From Phalacrocorax aristotelis (lineage: Eukaryota > Chordata > Aves > Suliformes > Phalacrocoracidae): a DNA stretch of 64,000 nucleotides. Below are positions 1 through 11,093 of the stretch, one piece after another. Position 1 is the first letter of the stretch, and each line of letters opens with the position of its first letter. The translations under genes and the position numbers were made by a program. Below the pieces are notes generated by a model. That model searched no databases. It saw nothing but the letters and a program-made list of their open reading frames with translations, and was not told where the DNA came from. The stretch spans positions 2,852,001-2,916,000 of the forward strand of contig NC_134297.1 of the NCBI RefSeq assembly GCF_949628215.1. Direction: 5' to 3'.

Positions 1-2074
1 CAGAAACCTGAGCCAATGTCACTGATCCAGCCTCACCACCCACCCCATCATGGTGCCCACCCCAGCACCCTGTGCCAGCTGCCAAGCCCTGCTCATCTTT
101 GCCACCGACCAGTCCTGGCTGGAAGGCCCATCTGCATTCGCATGCAGACCCCAAGGCTGCGGTTAGGCAGTAGCACAGCCCCTGCTGCGCCATGGCCATC
201 CCATGGGAGCAGGCTGGCACCCACACTGAAGTGGTGTGTGGGCATCTGGGCGTGGGGACCCCTGCCCTAGCAGTGGTGGCAAGGGCTTTAGTGAGTGCCC
301 GTGGCTGGCGGCGGGTGCTGGGTCCCCCCCTCTGTCCCCCCCACCAGGGCCTGGTGTGGGAGGGGGAGGCAGGAATTCCCTCCTCCACTCACCCCGGTCC
401 CCCAACCTGCTCCCTTGCCCCAGGGCTGGGGCCAGCGACTAGGCAGGTTGGACACAGGGGGTTCCACACCAGGGCAGGGTAATGCTGGTGCTGCACATGG
501 TGCAGCTCGTTCTGGGGTGGAGGGTGCTGGGGAAGGGGCAGGCAAGACGCTGGCAGCGGGCTATGATGCCGCATGCCCTCCATGGACCCTGCTCCCATGC
601 CTGGGGGCTCAGGTGGGTGTTTACAACCTGAGTGAGTGCCAGGGAGAGGGAAGAGGGGAGCCAGCCCTGCCACGAACAGGATGGCTGGCTCCAGACGGAT
701 GGCGGGGAGACGTTTCCTGCTGAGCCCCAGCTTCAGGCACGTGGTGGGCAGGAGTGTCCACCTCTCGTCCCTACCCCGTGCCTCCAGCTGTGCCTCCCCA
801 GCCCAAGGGCATGGTCCAGACCTCCAGGTTGCTTCCAGGCTGCTCCCACAGCCCTTTTCCCAGGCCCTTGGGCACAGGGAGGGATGTGGCAGCACTGGCT
901 GGAAAGGGAAAGAGCTTCTGCTTCTACTCGCAGGGAAGCAGAAAAGAATATCCCAGCCCTTATCCTCCAGGTTTGGTGTACGTTGGGGGGATAGAGCTGC
1001 AGGGAAGACTGGGCAGGCTGGCCTCCACCATGGATGAATGAAGGCTGACTGGAAAAAGAGTGTGAGACAACGCGGGCAGAGCCTAACCAGATCTTGGAAG
1101 GAAAACTGAGTGGAAAATTACCCGGCTGCTCCCCTGTGTGCCCGAGCTGGCCTGTGTGTGTGATGCCTGTTCCTGGCCTGGGCTGAGGCTCTGGGGATTG
1201 TGTAGCACTGGCCTGGGGCAGCGAGTGCCTGCCACCACGTGTGATGCTGTACAAAGCAGCCCCTGCCATGGAGAAACTGCTCCTTCCCTGGCTGCCACGG
1301 CCCATGCTGGGGCTGGGGCACAGGGCCCCAAGATGGCAGCAATAGACCGTGCCAGGGATTAGGCATCACAGGGCACCAGTGAAAAACCTGACCAGCAGCT
1401 GGACACCGAGTCACTGTGCCAGAGCCAGCACCAGGCAAACCAGCCTTCCCAGCTGGGTGTCTCCAGCAAGGCGAGTGCCCAGACCAGTCATGTCACCTCC
1501 TCTAGCTGGGACGAGGCAGCAGGAAACCCTCTTTGGCCTGGCACTGGGCTGGGACTGGGAGGCAGCAGAGGGCAGGGGGTGTGGGCACAGTCAGCTGTGT
1601 AGGGACATGGTGCACGGTGTGCACCCATGCAGGTTTGCACGCACAGGGGGCCTGAGTTTGCCTGCACGTGCCATCACCTGCTGTCACGCACACATTCAGA
1701 AAGGTGCAACACACACACACTCCTGCCAGCACATGGGCACCCTTAGCCACAAGGCATCCGTGGGGAGCCTCGTGAGCTGTGCTCCCAGCAGTGCAGGCAG
1801 TGAAAAGCACAGCCCCTCAGAGGACACCCACCTGCCTGCACACGCCTGTCTTAGCAGCTCTGGCCCAGGACTGCTGTGGCAGCAAGTATGGCTCAAAGGG
1901 TCAGCAGCAGCCGTGTGGCACAGATGCAGAAACCGAGGCATGGAGCAACAGACCAAGATTCCCAGGGAGAGCATGCAAGGTGCCTCGGGCTCCCCAGCTC
2001 AGTGCAAGCTGGCGCGGACCACATACCCCACTGCAGCACAGCTTTGTCCCCCACCCCCAGTACGCACCACATAC
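1..2074 (-). other. USP2: USP2 intron (between first coding exon and the rest of the gene)
   Basis: This stretch lies directly downstream, on the minus strand, of the splice donor of the USP2 first coding exon. No exon of the USP2 catalytic core (Cys box 'GNTCFMNS', His box 'GGHYTAY') is present in any frame, so the rest of the gene must lie left of the window. I also looked for the alternative short-isoform first exon known in mammals and did not find it. The DNA is GC-rich and has three CACGTG E-boxes (738-743, 1236-1241, 1665-1670) and a short CA run near 1710. The long open frames here have no family resemblance and are taken as chance. Confidence 0.75.
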
Positions 2075-2844
2075 CAAGGGGTCGCGGGCAGGCACGTCGC
2101 AGTAGCCATCATTCCTCTCGCAGGGCTGGCTGGTGCAGTGGGTGCCTGAGGGTGGCAGGGTGGAGCCGAGGGTGGCCTCTGGGGAGCTAAGGGGACCTGT
2201 GGGGAGGCTGCCATGGCCGCTTTTCCTCCCGTAGCTCTCCAGATAGCCGCGGACATAGTCGGAGCGCGCAGCAGCCTTGTAGAGACCCTGCAGGGTGCTG
2301 AGCTCCTGGCAGCCCCGGGTGCTAAGGGGGCCGGGGGTGGTTGCGTAGGCACTGTCCGAGGTGTGCAGCCCTGCAAACTCCCGTGCCAGGTCCGAGTGGC
2401 TGATGGATTTGCGACGGCTGAGAGACGCTGTGGTGGGCAGGTAGCCTGGGGGGCTGCTGGGGGCCCCTGAAAAGGTGTAGCATGCACCCCCGCTCAGCCT
2501 GCTGCCAGGTGGCTGGGTCTGGGTGTGGATGTATGTGGGGCTCAGGCGGATGCTGGAGTCAGGGTACAGGGGCAGCCGGCTACTCTCATAACCACTGGTT
2601 GGGGACAGCCCTGTGTGGTGGTACCGGGGAGAGGCCAAGTAGCTGGTTTTGAAGCCGATTTTGTCGCTGTCTGCATAGGATGTGGCCAAGGTGGATCCAT
2701 AGGAGGTGTAGGAGCTGTAGCCACTGGGCACCTTGCTGTAGGTGGTCTCAACATAGCGGGATGAGTCAACGTACCGCTTCAGGGTGGAGGACACCTGGGA
2801 CATGCTGGAGGTTGGGGCTCAGCAGGCTCTCCTGGAGGCATCGA
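2075..2844 (-). CDS. USP2: USP2, first coding exon (N-terminal region of ubiquitin-specific protease 2)
   Basis: USP2 is a cysteine deubiquitinase (peptidase C19) acting on targets such as cyclin D1, MDM2 and clock proteins. This exon holds only the N-terminal, non-catalytic extension of the long isoform. The ATG is at 2803-2801 and the coding part is 729 nt (243 codons, ending in phase 0). It opens with MSQVSSTLKRYVDSSRY, matching the mammalian start MSQ-SSTLKRY-SxRY. Further along are S/DLAREF, TSDS, ELSTLQGLY and YLESYGRKSG, all in the mammalian order. The donor after residue 243 reads CTTG|GTATGT (GT at 2074-2073). The 5' UTR part runs to an acceptor (TTCTCTTGCAG) ending at 2845. The protein is rich in Ser, Thr and Tyr and looks disordered; the segment RRKSIS near its middle is a basophilic kinase-type site. 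It is more diverged between species than the catalytic part of USP2 usually is. Confidence 0.92.
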
Positions 2845-5800
2845 CTGCAAGAGAAGAGCCCAGGGATCAGCTTCCATGGACCATGGTCAGCACAATGGGG
2901 TGCCCATCACCAGCACCCACCTAGTAGCTTGCTGGCTCCTGTGTCTCCCGGAGATGCTGGAAGGGGTGGGAAGGCAACAGTGGGAACCCAGGGGATGAAG
3001 GGTGCAGGAGGGGCTGTGGGGTGCAGTGTGGCCATGGCTCCTGCCACCTGCCAGCCCTCCTGGAGAGCCTGGGACAGCAGGGCCCAGCTGACTCTGCTGC
3101 CCACGTGCCTTTGGGCACCTTATACCACAGAAGGGAGCCCTGGGGCACAGTCAGAGGCACCCAGCATCCCGGCACCCACAGTTGCTGAAGCCAAGGGACT
3201 GCAGCAGTCACCTCTGCCCCAGCCTTGGCATCCCTGCCACACTGTCCCATGGCTGCCCCACTCCTGGAGCTGGAGAGGTGTCCCCAGTGCCTCCTCCAGC
3301 TGGGAGGCAGTTGCCTGGTTACAGTCATGATATTTAGGCCCAACTCTGGCTGAGATAGGCAGGCAGGATGGACTGATCCAGTCCAGCACCTTCTCCTGGT
3401 TATTCAAAGTGAGTGCCAGGGCTTGGCAGGGGGCTGGCATTTCCAGTTCACTGCTAACACACACCTCATTTGGCTGAGAGGGAAATTGAGGCAAGGTCAG
3501 GAAGTCAGCGCAGGAGTCCCTTCCAACCATCCCTGGTCCCTGCTTGGTGCCTGGCATCAGGCAGTGGGTGAAGATCTCGGAGCAGCCACAACCACCCTGG
3601 GGCCTTGGGGGACTGTGGGGACAGCCAGAGATCCCCTCATTGCAGGGGCCTGGCCACCCAAGTAGCCTGCCCATCTCCTTGCTGCGGCTGTGCCCTGCTA
3701 GCCTCTCATCAGCAATTCAAGCCAATGCAAGTCCTCCTGGTGAGGCGGTTCTGTGCCCCCGCCAGCTGGGCAGAGCCCGCCTGTATGGGTGGGTGACAGC
3801 CCGGCGTTCAGTCCCCACAGGGAGCTGGTGGCTTCTGCCCCATGGCACGGGGCAGGAGAGGAGCATATGGGGGACAGGGACAGAGGTGCCCAGAGCACAC
3901 ACTGAGCCAGCCCAGAGCTGGGACAGGGCAGTGTGACAGCCAGAAGCCTCCAGTGCCTGCAAACACAGACTATCTAGAGCCAGGGGGAAGTTCACTCTCA
4001 GCTCCCATGCTAGCAGGCTGATGGCTGGTTCCCTACCTGTCCTGGGGCTGTGGCTGGCACTAGGGCAGGCAGGACCCCAGCTGAGCTCCTCTGTCCTGGT
4101 GTTGCTGGCGCTCTGCTCCCTGGGTGCCTGGTGTCCCTCCCCTGGCAGGACAGTGGCTCATGTGGCTCCAAGAGTCTCCAGTCACCCAGGAGATGACCCT
4201 GAGACAAAGGCTTTTCCCAGCCCAGCTGGGGAGGGCTCTGGCCCAGCTCCAAGCCAGGAGGTGACCGAAACAGTGCCCGGCCCGGCCCTCGTGCAGCCCT
4301 GGCAGAACGCAGGGCACATCCAGGCTTGGGGATGGGCACTGGATCCTCAGCAAGAGGAGTCACCACAGCATCACTCCCTGCCTGACCCTGGAGGGGACCC
4401 AGACTCCTGCTCAGAGCCCAGGAGTCTCCAGGCATGCCTGCCCTGAGTGGGACCCCCCGCCCAGGAGAGCTGGCAGCACCCCTCTGCAAATGTCACTGCA
4501 GGGGCGGGCGCCACCCTGAGCCTCCCAGCTGCCGCCACAGTGCGTGTGCCCTGCATTTTCCATGACAGGCAGCTGAAAGCGATCCCCATGAAACCGGAGA
4601 GGCAGAAGGGAGCCATGCATCATGGGGATGAGCGCCCTCGGCCCCAGAGACCCTGGGGCAGGGGGAGAGGTGGCTGTGGTGTCAGGTCCCCCAGCCGCCC
4701 CTGCCCATCTAACCTGGCATGGAAATGCCCCAGGACTGCTTTTAGGAGGCAGTGGTAAGAAGCACCACCCAGCCGCAGCGGCCTCATGGCTGGCAGCCTG
4801 GCTTTCTGGCCAGCCGGCTGCATCCTGGCTACTGTTGTTACTCCCCAGGAAACAACCATCCTGCAGTGGAGAGGAAACTATTTACAAGCAAGAGCAAGGT
4901 GGAGCACACAGACCTGTTTGGGAACAGAGGCTGAGGGGTGAATAATCTGCACCCAGGCAAGGATTCCACAAAACACACGGCTCTTCCTGGCCAGGCTACG
5001 GCTGCCCTCGCCAGCACTGGGAGGGTCCAGGAGTGGTTCTGCCAGCCAGGATTTGACATGCATAGTGGGGAATTTTGCTCCGAGGGCCATGGGACCCCAG
5101 CCAAGGGACTGGCACCCCCTATGGGTGCCGGAGTGAGAGTGTTGGAGCCCCTCTGCTTCCAGGGAGCACACACCTGGCTGCCTGCCTTGCTGGGACACAG
5201 AGCCACCTGGCACAGGGACCCTCGCTGGGCCGCTCCTGCTCCCTGTACCCCTAGCCAGCAGAGGTGATCTGGGCTTGGGACAGGCACCTCAGTGCTGGGA
5301 CAGACCCATGTCATCACCCACTGCCAGCAGTGCCTGTGCCCTCCCACTGTGCTGTGCCACCGCCGGCACCAGCAGCAGCTCCCCGTGGGTGTGTGCAGGG
5401 CGCCTCTGCCCCTGGGAGAGCCACTGGCTTGGGAGTGGGAGGGCAGCAGGTGCTTTCTGGCAGCAGGACAGGTCTCCACAGGGCAGCATGTGCCCTGGGG
5501 ACGCAGGGGAGCCGATGGAGGGATGTGGGGCCCAGGAAGGGGAACCTGCCCCAAGACACAACAGCTAACCCATTGGGAAGAGAGGTCTTACCACGGAGGA
5601 CTGCTGCATCTGCTAGGACTGCCTGCGCTGCGAAGTCCCCATGTCTCATCAGAGTGCACCCCAGTGCTGCCGGAGAGCAGAGCGTGCCAGGAGCCAGAAA
5701 AGCTGAGGGGGTGTGAGAAAACCCTGGTTCCTCCCATCGCTTCCTGGCCTGCCTGGCCCCTCCCTGCCCATAATAGCGCTGAGCTTTCCTACTGCTTGGC

Positions 5801-7280
5801 AAAGCCCCGGGGCTGGCATGGCTGAGTCAGGCCTCCTGCACCCTCATCATCCTCCCGAGGTGTCATGGAGAAGCTGAGGCACAGGAATGTCCGGTCTGCC
5901 ATCACGTGGACAGGCAGCAGCCAGCACCAGGGACCCAGGGCCCAGGGCACTGCGGGGCTGCTCGGGCTGCTGGGGAGTTCTGCCCTGGCCTCCAGCTCTG
6001 GCAGTCCTCCTGATGGGAAGCTCAGCCCAAAGCTGGGAGGCAAACCCTTCACCATGGAGGCAGAGGAGCAGAGACTCTGCTCCTCCTCCAGCCGCTGGCC
6101 TCTGCTGGAGCCCTCCTGCCTGTGGTCCGGTAGCTGCTGTCCCCCTTGGCAGCCGTGGAGCCCCAGAGTGGGCTCAGCTTACACAGCACTGGCTCCATCC
6201 AAGGTGTTACAGCACAGCTGCTTCTCACTTACGCACGCTTGGAACTGTGTCCCCTGTCCCCGGAGACGCAATGTACCAGCCTGCAGGTTATTTGGGAGCT
6301 CCCAGCCCTCCGCAACGGCTTAGGCATAGAGGGGACCCTGTGTAAAGCACCTTGCCTACTCCAGCCTGCAAGTGGTTTGGGGCAGAGGGGCTCCGTGTCC
6401 ACCTGACAGTGCCAGAGGGGTGGGACAGCCTCCTGCCCATTCCCTGAGGGGGACAAGGCAAGGGATCCCTCTGAGTATCTGCATTTCCCTCTAGGAAGGG
6501 TGGCCCCAAGCTGCCCTGGGGGGAATGTGCTGCGAAGTGTTTGCTCAGGGAAGGGAAGAAAGGGGCTGGAGTCACACAAAGGGTGTCTTTGGTCAGCAGA
6601 TAGAGACTCCAGTGCCCTGGGGTGCTGCCAGCAGCCCTTCTCCCAGGCCTGCTCCAGCACTCTGGGAGAAGTCACCCGGGCTCCAGCACTGCCCCCACAC
6701 CACTCGCATACCCCAGAGCGACGGGACCAGCCCAAGGTCACACATGCAGCTGGGGCCAGCCTGACCAGGGCCCTTCCCCTACCAGCCGCTGGGCCTGAGA
6801 ACCCTCCAATCTCAGGCCACATGTGCTGGCAGGGAGTCATCGACCTGGACTCACGCTCTGTGCTGCTGACACATACCCACCCAGCTGCAAAACCTGCTAG
6901 TCACCCCTCCTGGGCCACCCCCAGGTGGTAAAACCCCAAACCCACGGGGAACCTTGACATAAGACCCAGGGCACGTTATTGCTTTGACGTCTGCAGGTGG
7001 AAAAAAAGAAGGGACCCCAGGGAAGTGCCCAGGCATGCGGCTCTGCCCACGCTGGGGGACAAGGAGGGTGCCGGAGAGCGCGTCTTGCTGGCAGACAGCT
7101 GCCAAGTTTTTGTGCCTGAACTCTGAACCTGCTCTCTGGAGATATAGATATGGCAAACCTCTCCCCAGAGGTTCTACCCAGGCAAAGGAAGAGGGGGGCA
7201 GTTTTGATGGTACCTCTGAGTCTCTGATGCCGCATCCCCCTCCCTGAGGCCAGCGTCCCCATGGCACCCACTCCACTCAC
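2845..7280 (-). other. USP2: USP2 intron 1 or upstream region
   Basis: No coding exon is recognisable here on either strand. The acceptor at 2845 shows that at least one upstream non-coding USP2 exon exists, but its position is unsure. Donor-like sites on the minus strand occur at 5588 (GTAAGACC), 6234 (GTAAGTGAG) and 7280 (GTGAGTGG). CACGTG E-boxes lie at 3102-3107 and 5903-5908. The rest is GC-rich single-copy-looking DNA. Confidence 0.5.
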
Positions 7281-7600
7281 CTGCATGCGGGTTGGTAGGT
7301 CAGATGGCCAGTGGCTGGTCAGGGGCATGAGGCCGACATGGTGAGGGGTGAGAGGCTGGTCATGGAGTGATGCCCACGGGACTGAGCACGGGGAGCTGAT
7401 CCTGCCTCCTCAAGCCGCTTCCCCTGGGGCCGGAGGAGAGTGAGCGATGCGGAAGGGCTGGCAGCACCCAAGCCCTTTGCAGGGTATAGGCCGCCCCACG
7501 GCTCAGCAACTCTACCCTGCAGGGAGCAGACGCAATGGCCGGAGGGGGCTGAGCCGGAGGCCTGTGGGGCCGCGTAAAAACACCACTGCAGAAATTCATG
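7281..7600 (-). other. Candidate USP2 non-coding first exon
   Basis: On the minus strand a strong donor (ATGCAG|GTGAGTGG, exon end at 7281) follows about 300 nt of GC-rich sequence, and a TATA/MEF2-like element (CTATATTTATC, about 7614-7624) lies upstream of that. Splicing from 7281 to the acceptor at 2845 would give a 4.4-kb intron and a 5' UTR of ordinary length. USP2 is strongly expressed in muscle, which would suit a MEF2-like element. There is no sequence proof; other donors at 5588 and 6234 could serve instead. The 5' limit is only a guess. Confidence 0.28.
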
Positions 7601-9002
7601 TCTCAGGTTACTGGCTAGATAAATATAGTGTCTCTATCTGACCTCACAGGGCACTGAAATGCTCCTCTTGCATTCCAGCTTCGGGGAGGCTTAAAGGGGA
7701 CGTGAACCTGAGGGGGCTGGTGGCCCACAGCAAAGGGGTGCTGGGAGGAGAGGCTGCAGAGGTGGGTGGACTGTGGGAATGAAGAAGGATAACTGAGGGA
7801 AAGTGTGGGGAGGGAAGAGATTTGGGGACAGAGATGGAGGTCCAGAAGTGAAAGAATGGCAGAGGGGTAAGAGAGGGAGCCCATGGCTGCCAGTAAGGTC
7901 TGGAGCACAGCACTGAGGTCAGGGGAAGAGGTGGTCTGGGTTTTGGCCCCCTTGGAGCAAGCTGTAGGGAGAAGAGCCCCCTAAGCCTGCAGCAAAGGTG
8001 GGTATGGGGCAGCCAGCATGGCAGTGTGGGCACAGGGGCAGCCACCCCTTGTGGCTCCATGGGGACACCAGGACACCCACCCGGCACCGCTCCCTGATGC
8101 CTGACCCGCCCAGGGCGGCACAGCCACATGGTATGCAGGCACCTGGGTGGCCATTACTCATCGAGCACCTGCTGAGGATAATTAGAAGGGATGCAATTAT
8201 GGTGGCATTTTCCTCCCTCCTGTCTGGCTCAAGCTCTTAAACAGGGAGGATCGCACGAGGGATGCATCTGGGCGTCACTCAGGGAGGCTACTACAGGGTG
8301 ACCAGTGGTGTTAAGGGTGTGGTGGCAGGACCCTGCTCCCAAACCTGAGGGTTACCCTACCCCATGGTCCCTGGCTCCCAGCATGGGATCTTGACCCTGG
8401 GCAGGGAGCAGTGCATGGCTGCTCCAGAGGATGCGGGGACCCTTGACAGTGCCAGAGGCAGTGTGCAGGCATGGGCGTGCAGGAAGGTCCCTGGCACGAC
8501 ACGCATACCATCCAGGGGCCAGGAGCTGCGGGATACGCTTGCGCACCCAGCCCCACACACACTCCCAGCCCCGGCAACTCCCTCCCCAGAGGATGGCTGG
8601 GCCACGATTGGCCATGGGGTGCCCGCTTGTAACTACCCCGCTCTGCCTCCCTGCCGGCATGGTGGACAGCCCTGGCCCTGAGCTCACAATGGGGTGAGGG
8701 GGGAGCCTCCGGGATGGAGTGGGGGCGATAGGGATGGCATGGGAGCAGTGGGCTTGGGTGCAGGGGTCCATACTCCAGATGGGCAGGAGGAGGTCACCCT
8801 TCCCGGGGGAAGCAAGTTTTGCCCCTGCCTGCTTCTCTCTGCAGGGCTCGGGCTGCTGGAGGCATGGTGGGGGCTCCTTGGGAGGGTGTCCCCCCGAGCC
8901 AGGAGGCTGAGGCCACAGGTTGCCCCTGACCTCACTGCAGGCTGGAGCCCAGCCCTGCCAAGGCCTCTCACCGCACCGCCTCACACACAGGTGACCATGG
9001 CT
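7601..9002. other. Intergenic DNA between USP2 and THY1
   Basis: No gene is recognisable. A purine-rich stretch lies at about 7740-7880. A short AT-richer patch around 8165-8240 (TAATTA-type motifs, then T-rich) stands out from its GC-rich surroundings and might be a conserved non-coding element. The THY1 transcript ends at the right edge. Confidence 0.5.
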
Positions 9003-9021
9003 CCAACACACTACCCAGGGC

Positions 9022-9027
9022 TTTATT
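9022..9027 (-). terminator. THY1: THY1 poly(A) signal AATAAA
   Basis: The minus strand reads CACAATAAAGCCC, followed about 15-25 nt later by a TGTGTTGG element (around 9009-9002). This is the classical hexamer plus GU-rich downstream element. Cleavage is expected at about 9003-9012. It is the first well-formed signal after the THY1 stop codon. Confidence 0.8.
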
Positions 9028-10944
9028 GTGCAGAGAGAGGAACACTCCTGGAGAATAAGTTTTTTTGTTGTTGCTTTTTGTAGGGTTCATTTTTTTCCCC
9101 CCTTAACAGAATTTCTTTTACGACAAGCTGTGGAAACAACTACAAATGCTCACAAAAAAAATGAGATTTGAGACGCATCTGCGCTCTGCCGGCTGGGCTC
9201 TGCGCCTGCCCCGGCGCTCACCAGCAAGCCCAGGGAGCTGGGCACAGCCAGACCTCAGCTATACACGGCCTCAGCAGCACTAGACAGCAAGCAAGCAGGC
9301 AGGGGTGGGCATGGGGTAGGAAGCAGCTCACGGTGTTTGGAGAAGAGCAAGGAGTGGGGAGCAGCTGCACGGATAGCTCAGCAGGGCTGAGGTTCACCCC
9401 ATGGACCCGGATGCTCCTGCCTGCACCTTCCCCTGCCCCCGTGCCCTTCCCTGGGGGAGGGTGCAGCAGGGCCAGCCCTCCGGTCTCTCTCCCCATGGCT
9501 GACTGGGATGCTCCTTGCCAGGAGCCGCCAGGTTTCAGGGAGACCAGAGCAGCAGGCCCACTGGCTCCTCGGGGTCCTGTGGGGCATTGGAGAAGGCCTG
9601 GGCTGGCAGATGTGGGCTGTTGCTTGGTGTCCGTCTCCACACTCTTGCTGACCCCTGGGAACATCCTGGGTGGCCAAGAGCTGGGCTGCCCTTAGGCCCT
9701 TTTCTGCCCTTAAATGGAGACAGGGAAATGTTGAAAGGGAGGAGGGAGAAGAGAGGGGGCACATGGGTTTCTTCCAGCTGCATGGTGGGACTGGAGGAAG
9801 ACTGTGCTGGAGGAAGGCTGCTGAGCCCACCCAGGGCCAGGCACCGCAATGTGTGCCATGAGGAAGGATTGGGGCCTCCAGATGTTTCCTGGGGAAGACA
9901 GGGTGACAGTGCAGAGGAGACCTTGGCGTCACGCTCCCATAAGGGAGCCCCCTCCCCACCAGCCTGCCTAGATCCAGCTCCGGGGCCCTTGGGGAGGGGA
10001 GCAGGGGCAAAGGCAGGGCTGTAGCTAGCTCAGAGAGGCTCTGCTTGCCTCCACTGTGAGCAGATGCTGGCAGCAATTCTCTCGTCACAGCTAAGGGCTG
10101 GTTCCTGGGGAGAGTAAGCGGTGTCTCAGGCTTGGGCAGCCCAAAGGTACCAGACGATGTCTAGAGGAGGCCTCACTTCCAGCTCAGCTGTAAAAAACAG
10201 ACTAGGAAAAACTTGTTGCCAAAGCACGTTTGCAGTGAGCTCCCTCCCAGGGCCCCAGAAGAGCCCTTAGGTGGCAGAGGCATTTGACGGGCGTCTTCCA
10301 GACCTGCTCCCCTCTCTTCTCCCAGCCTGGCCAGGCCTAGTTATCAACTTGTGCCTCCCCTGCTCCCTCTGTCTCTTCCCTACTTGCTCTGAGATAGGAC
10401 TCGCCTTGTGCTGCCTCCCCATCGCGGCAGCTCAGGGTGACTCAGGGCTAGAGGAGCAGGCTGAGAAATCCGTAAGTCACTTGGCTAGCAGGCAGGGTGG
10501 GTCAGGGGTGTCGGCAGCCCTGTCCCCTCTGGGGGCTGTGGGCACAGCACCCAGCACAGGGACCCGTCCGCACACTCTCGTATCATCTCTCTCTCTTACC
10601 TGCCAGTTTAGCTGTCTTTCCCCAGCTGAGAACAGGCAATCCCCGAAAGTTAAAGGGATGGGAGAAGCAGGCTGTGCGGGGCTGAGGCTCCAGCATGAGC
10701 AAACCAGCCAGCCTACTGAGCGGGGAGGTGCGATGGGAGAAGCAACACTGCCTAGCGGCGCCACCATGCTTTGGAGCAGGGCATGTGTGCGTGTGATGTC
10801 AGGTCTTGGCACGGGACGGTGGTTAGCATTAGGTATACGGCTATATAGAGATAACACAGAGAGAGTTCACTTGTTCCAAATGGTTCAGCTTCTCTTTCCA
10901 AGGGCTGCGTTCTGGTGGGGGAGGTGGGTTTGCTGGGGTACTCG

Positions 10945-10972
10945 GTGTGTGCGTGCGTGTGTGCGTGCGCAC
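10945..10972. repeat. Alternating purine-pyrimidine (GT/GC) tract
   Basis: The plus strand reads as a GTGTGTGCGTGCGTGTGTGC-like run ending in GCGCAC. It lies 9 bp beyond the THY1 stop codon, in the 3' UTR. Such tracts can adopt Z-DNA and are length-variable. Confidence 0.75.
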
Positions 10973-10980
10973 TTTTCTTT

Positions 10981-11093
10981 TCACAGGGACACGAAGTCCA
11001 CGGCTTGCAGGAGAGGCAGGGAAAGGAGAAGCAGCAGGAGCCACGAAGTGTTCTGGATCAAGAGGCTGAAGCCGGCGCATTTCTCCAGTTTGT
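10981..11093 (-). CDS. THY1: THY1 last coding exon (GPI-anchor signal)
   Basis: The acceptor TCCTCACAG ends at 11094. The exon begins in phase 1 and encodes DKLEKCAGFSLLIQNTSW, then a Leu-rich hydrophobic stretch, then AVDFVSL and TGA. The hydrophobic tail is removed when the GPI anchor is added, probably at the Cys of EKC by analogy with mammalian THY1 (EKCAG here, VKCEG in human). The NTS sequon in the tail is not in the mature protein. Confidence 0.97.

Larger units (their letters stand above)
9003..10980 (-). other. THY1: THY1 3' untranslated region
   Basis: This runs from the stop codon at 10983-10981 down to the poly(A) signal at 9027-9022, about 2 kb within one exon with no better intervening signal. 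Just after the stop, at about 10945-10972, the mRNA has a run of alternating purines and pyrimidines (GT/GC-type repeat on the plus strand). An A-rich mRNA segment lies at 9060-9165. The UTR is somewhat longer than the roughly 1.2 kb known in mammals. Confidence 0.75.

Noticed and set aside
1-2074. USP2 short-isoform alternative first exon
   Set aside because: Searched on the minus strand for the mammalian start (MRTSYTVTL-like); not found.
1349-2149. 266-codon plus-strand frame overlapping the USP2 exon
   Set aside because: It lies opposite a well-supported USP2 exon and resembles nothing.
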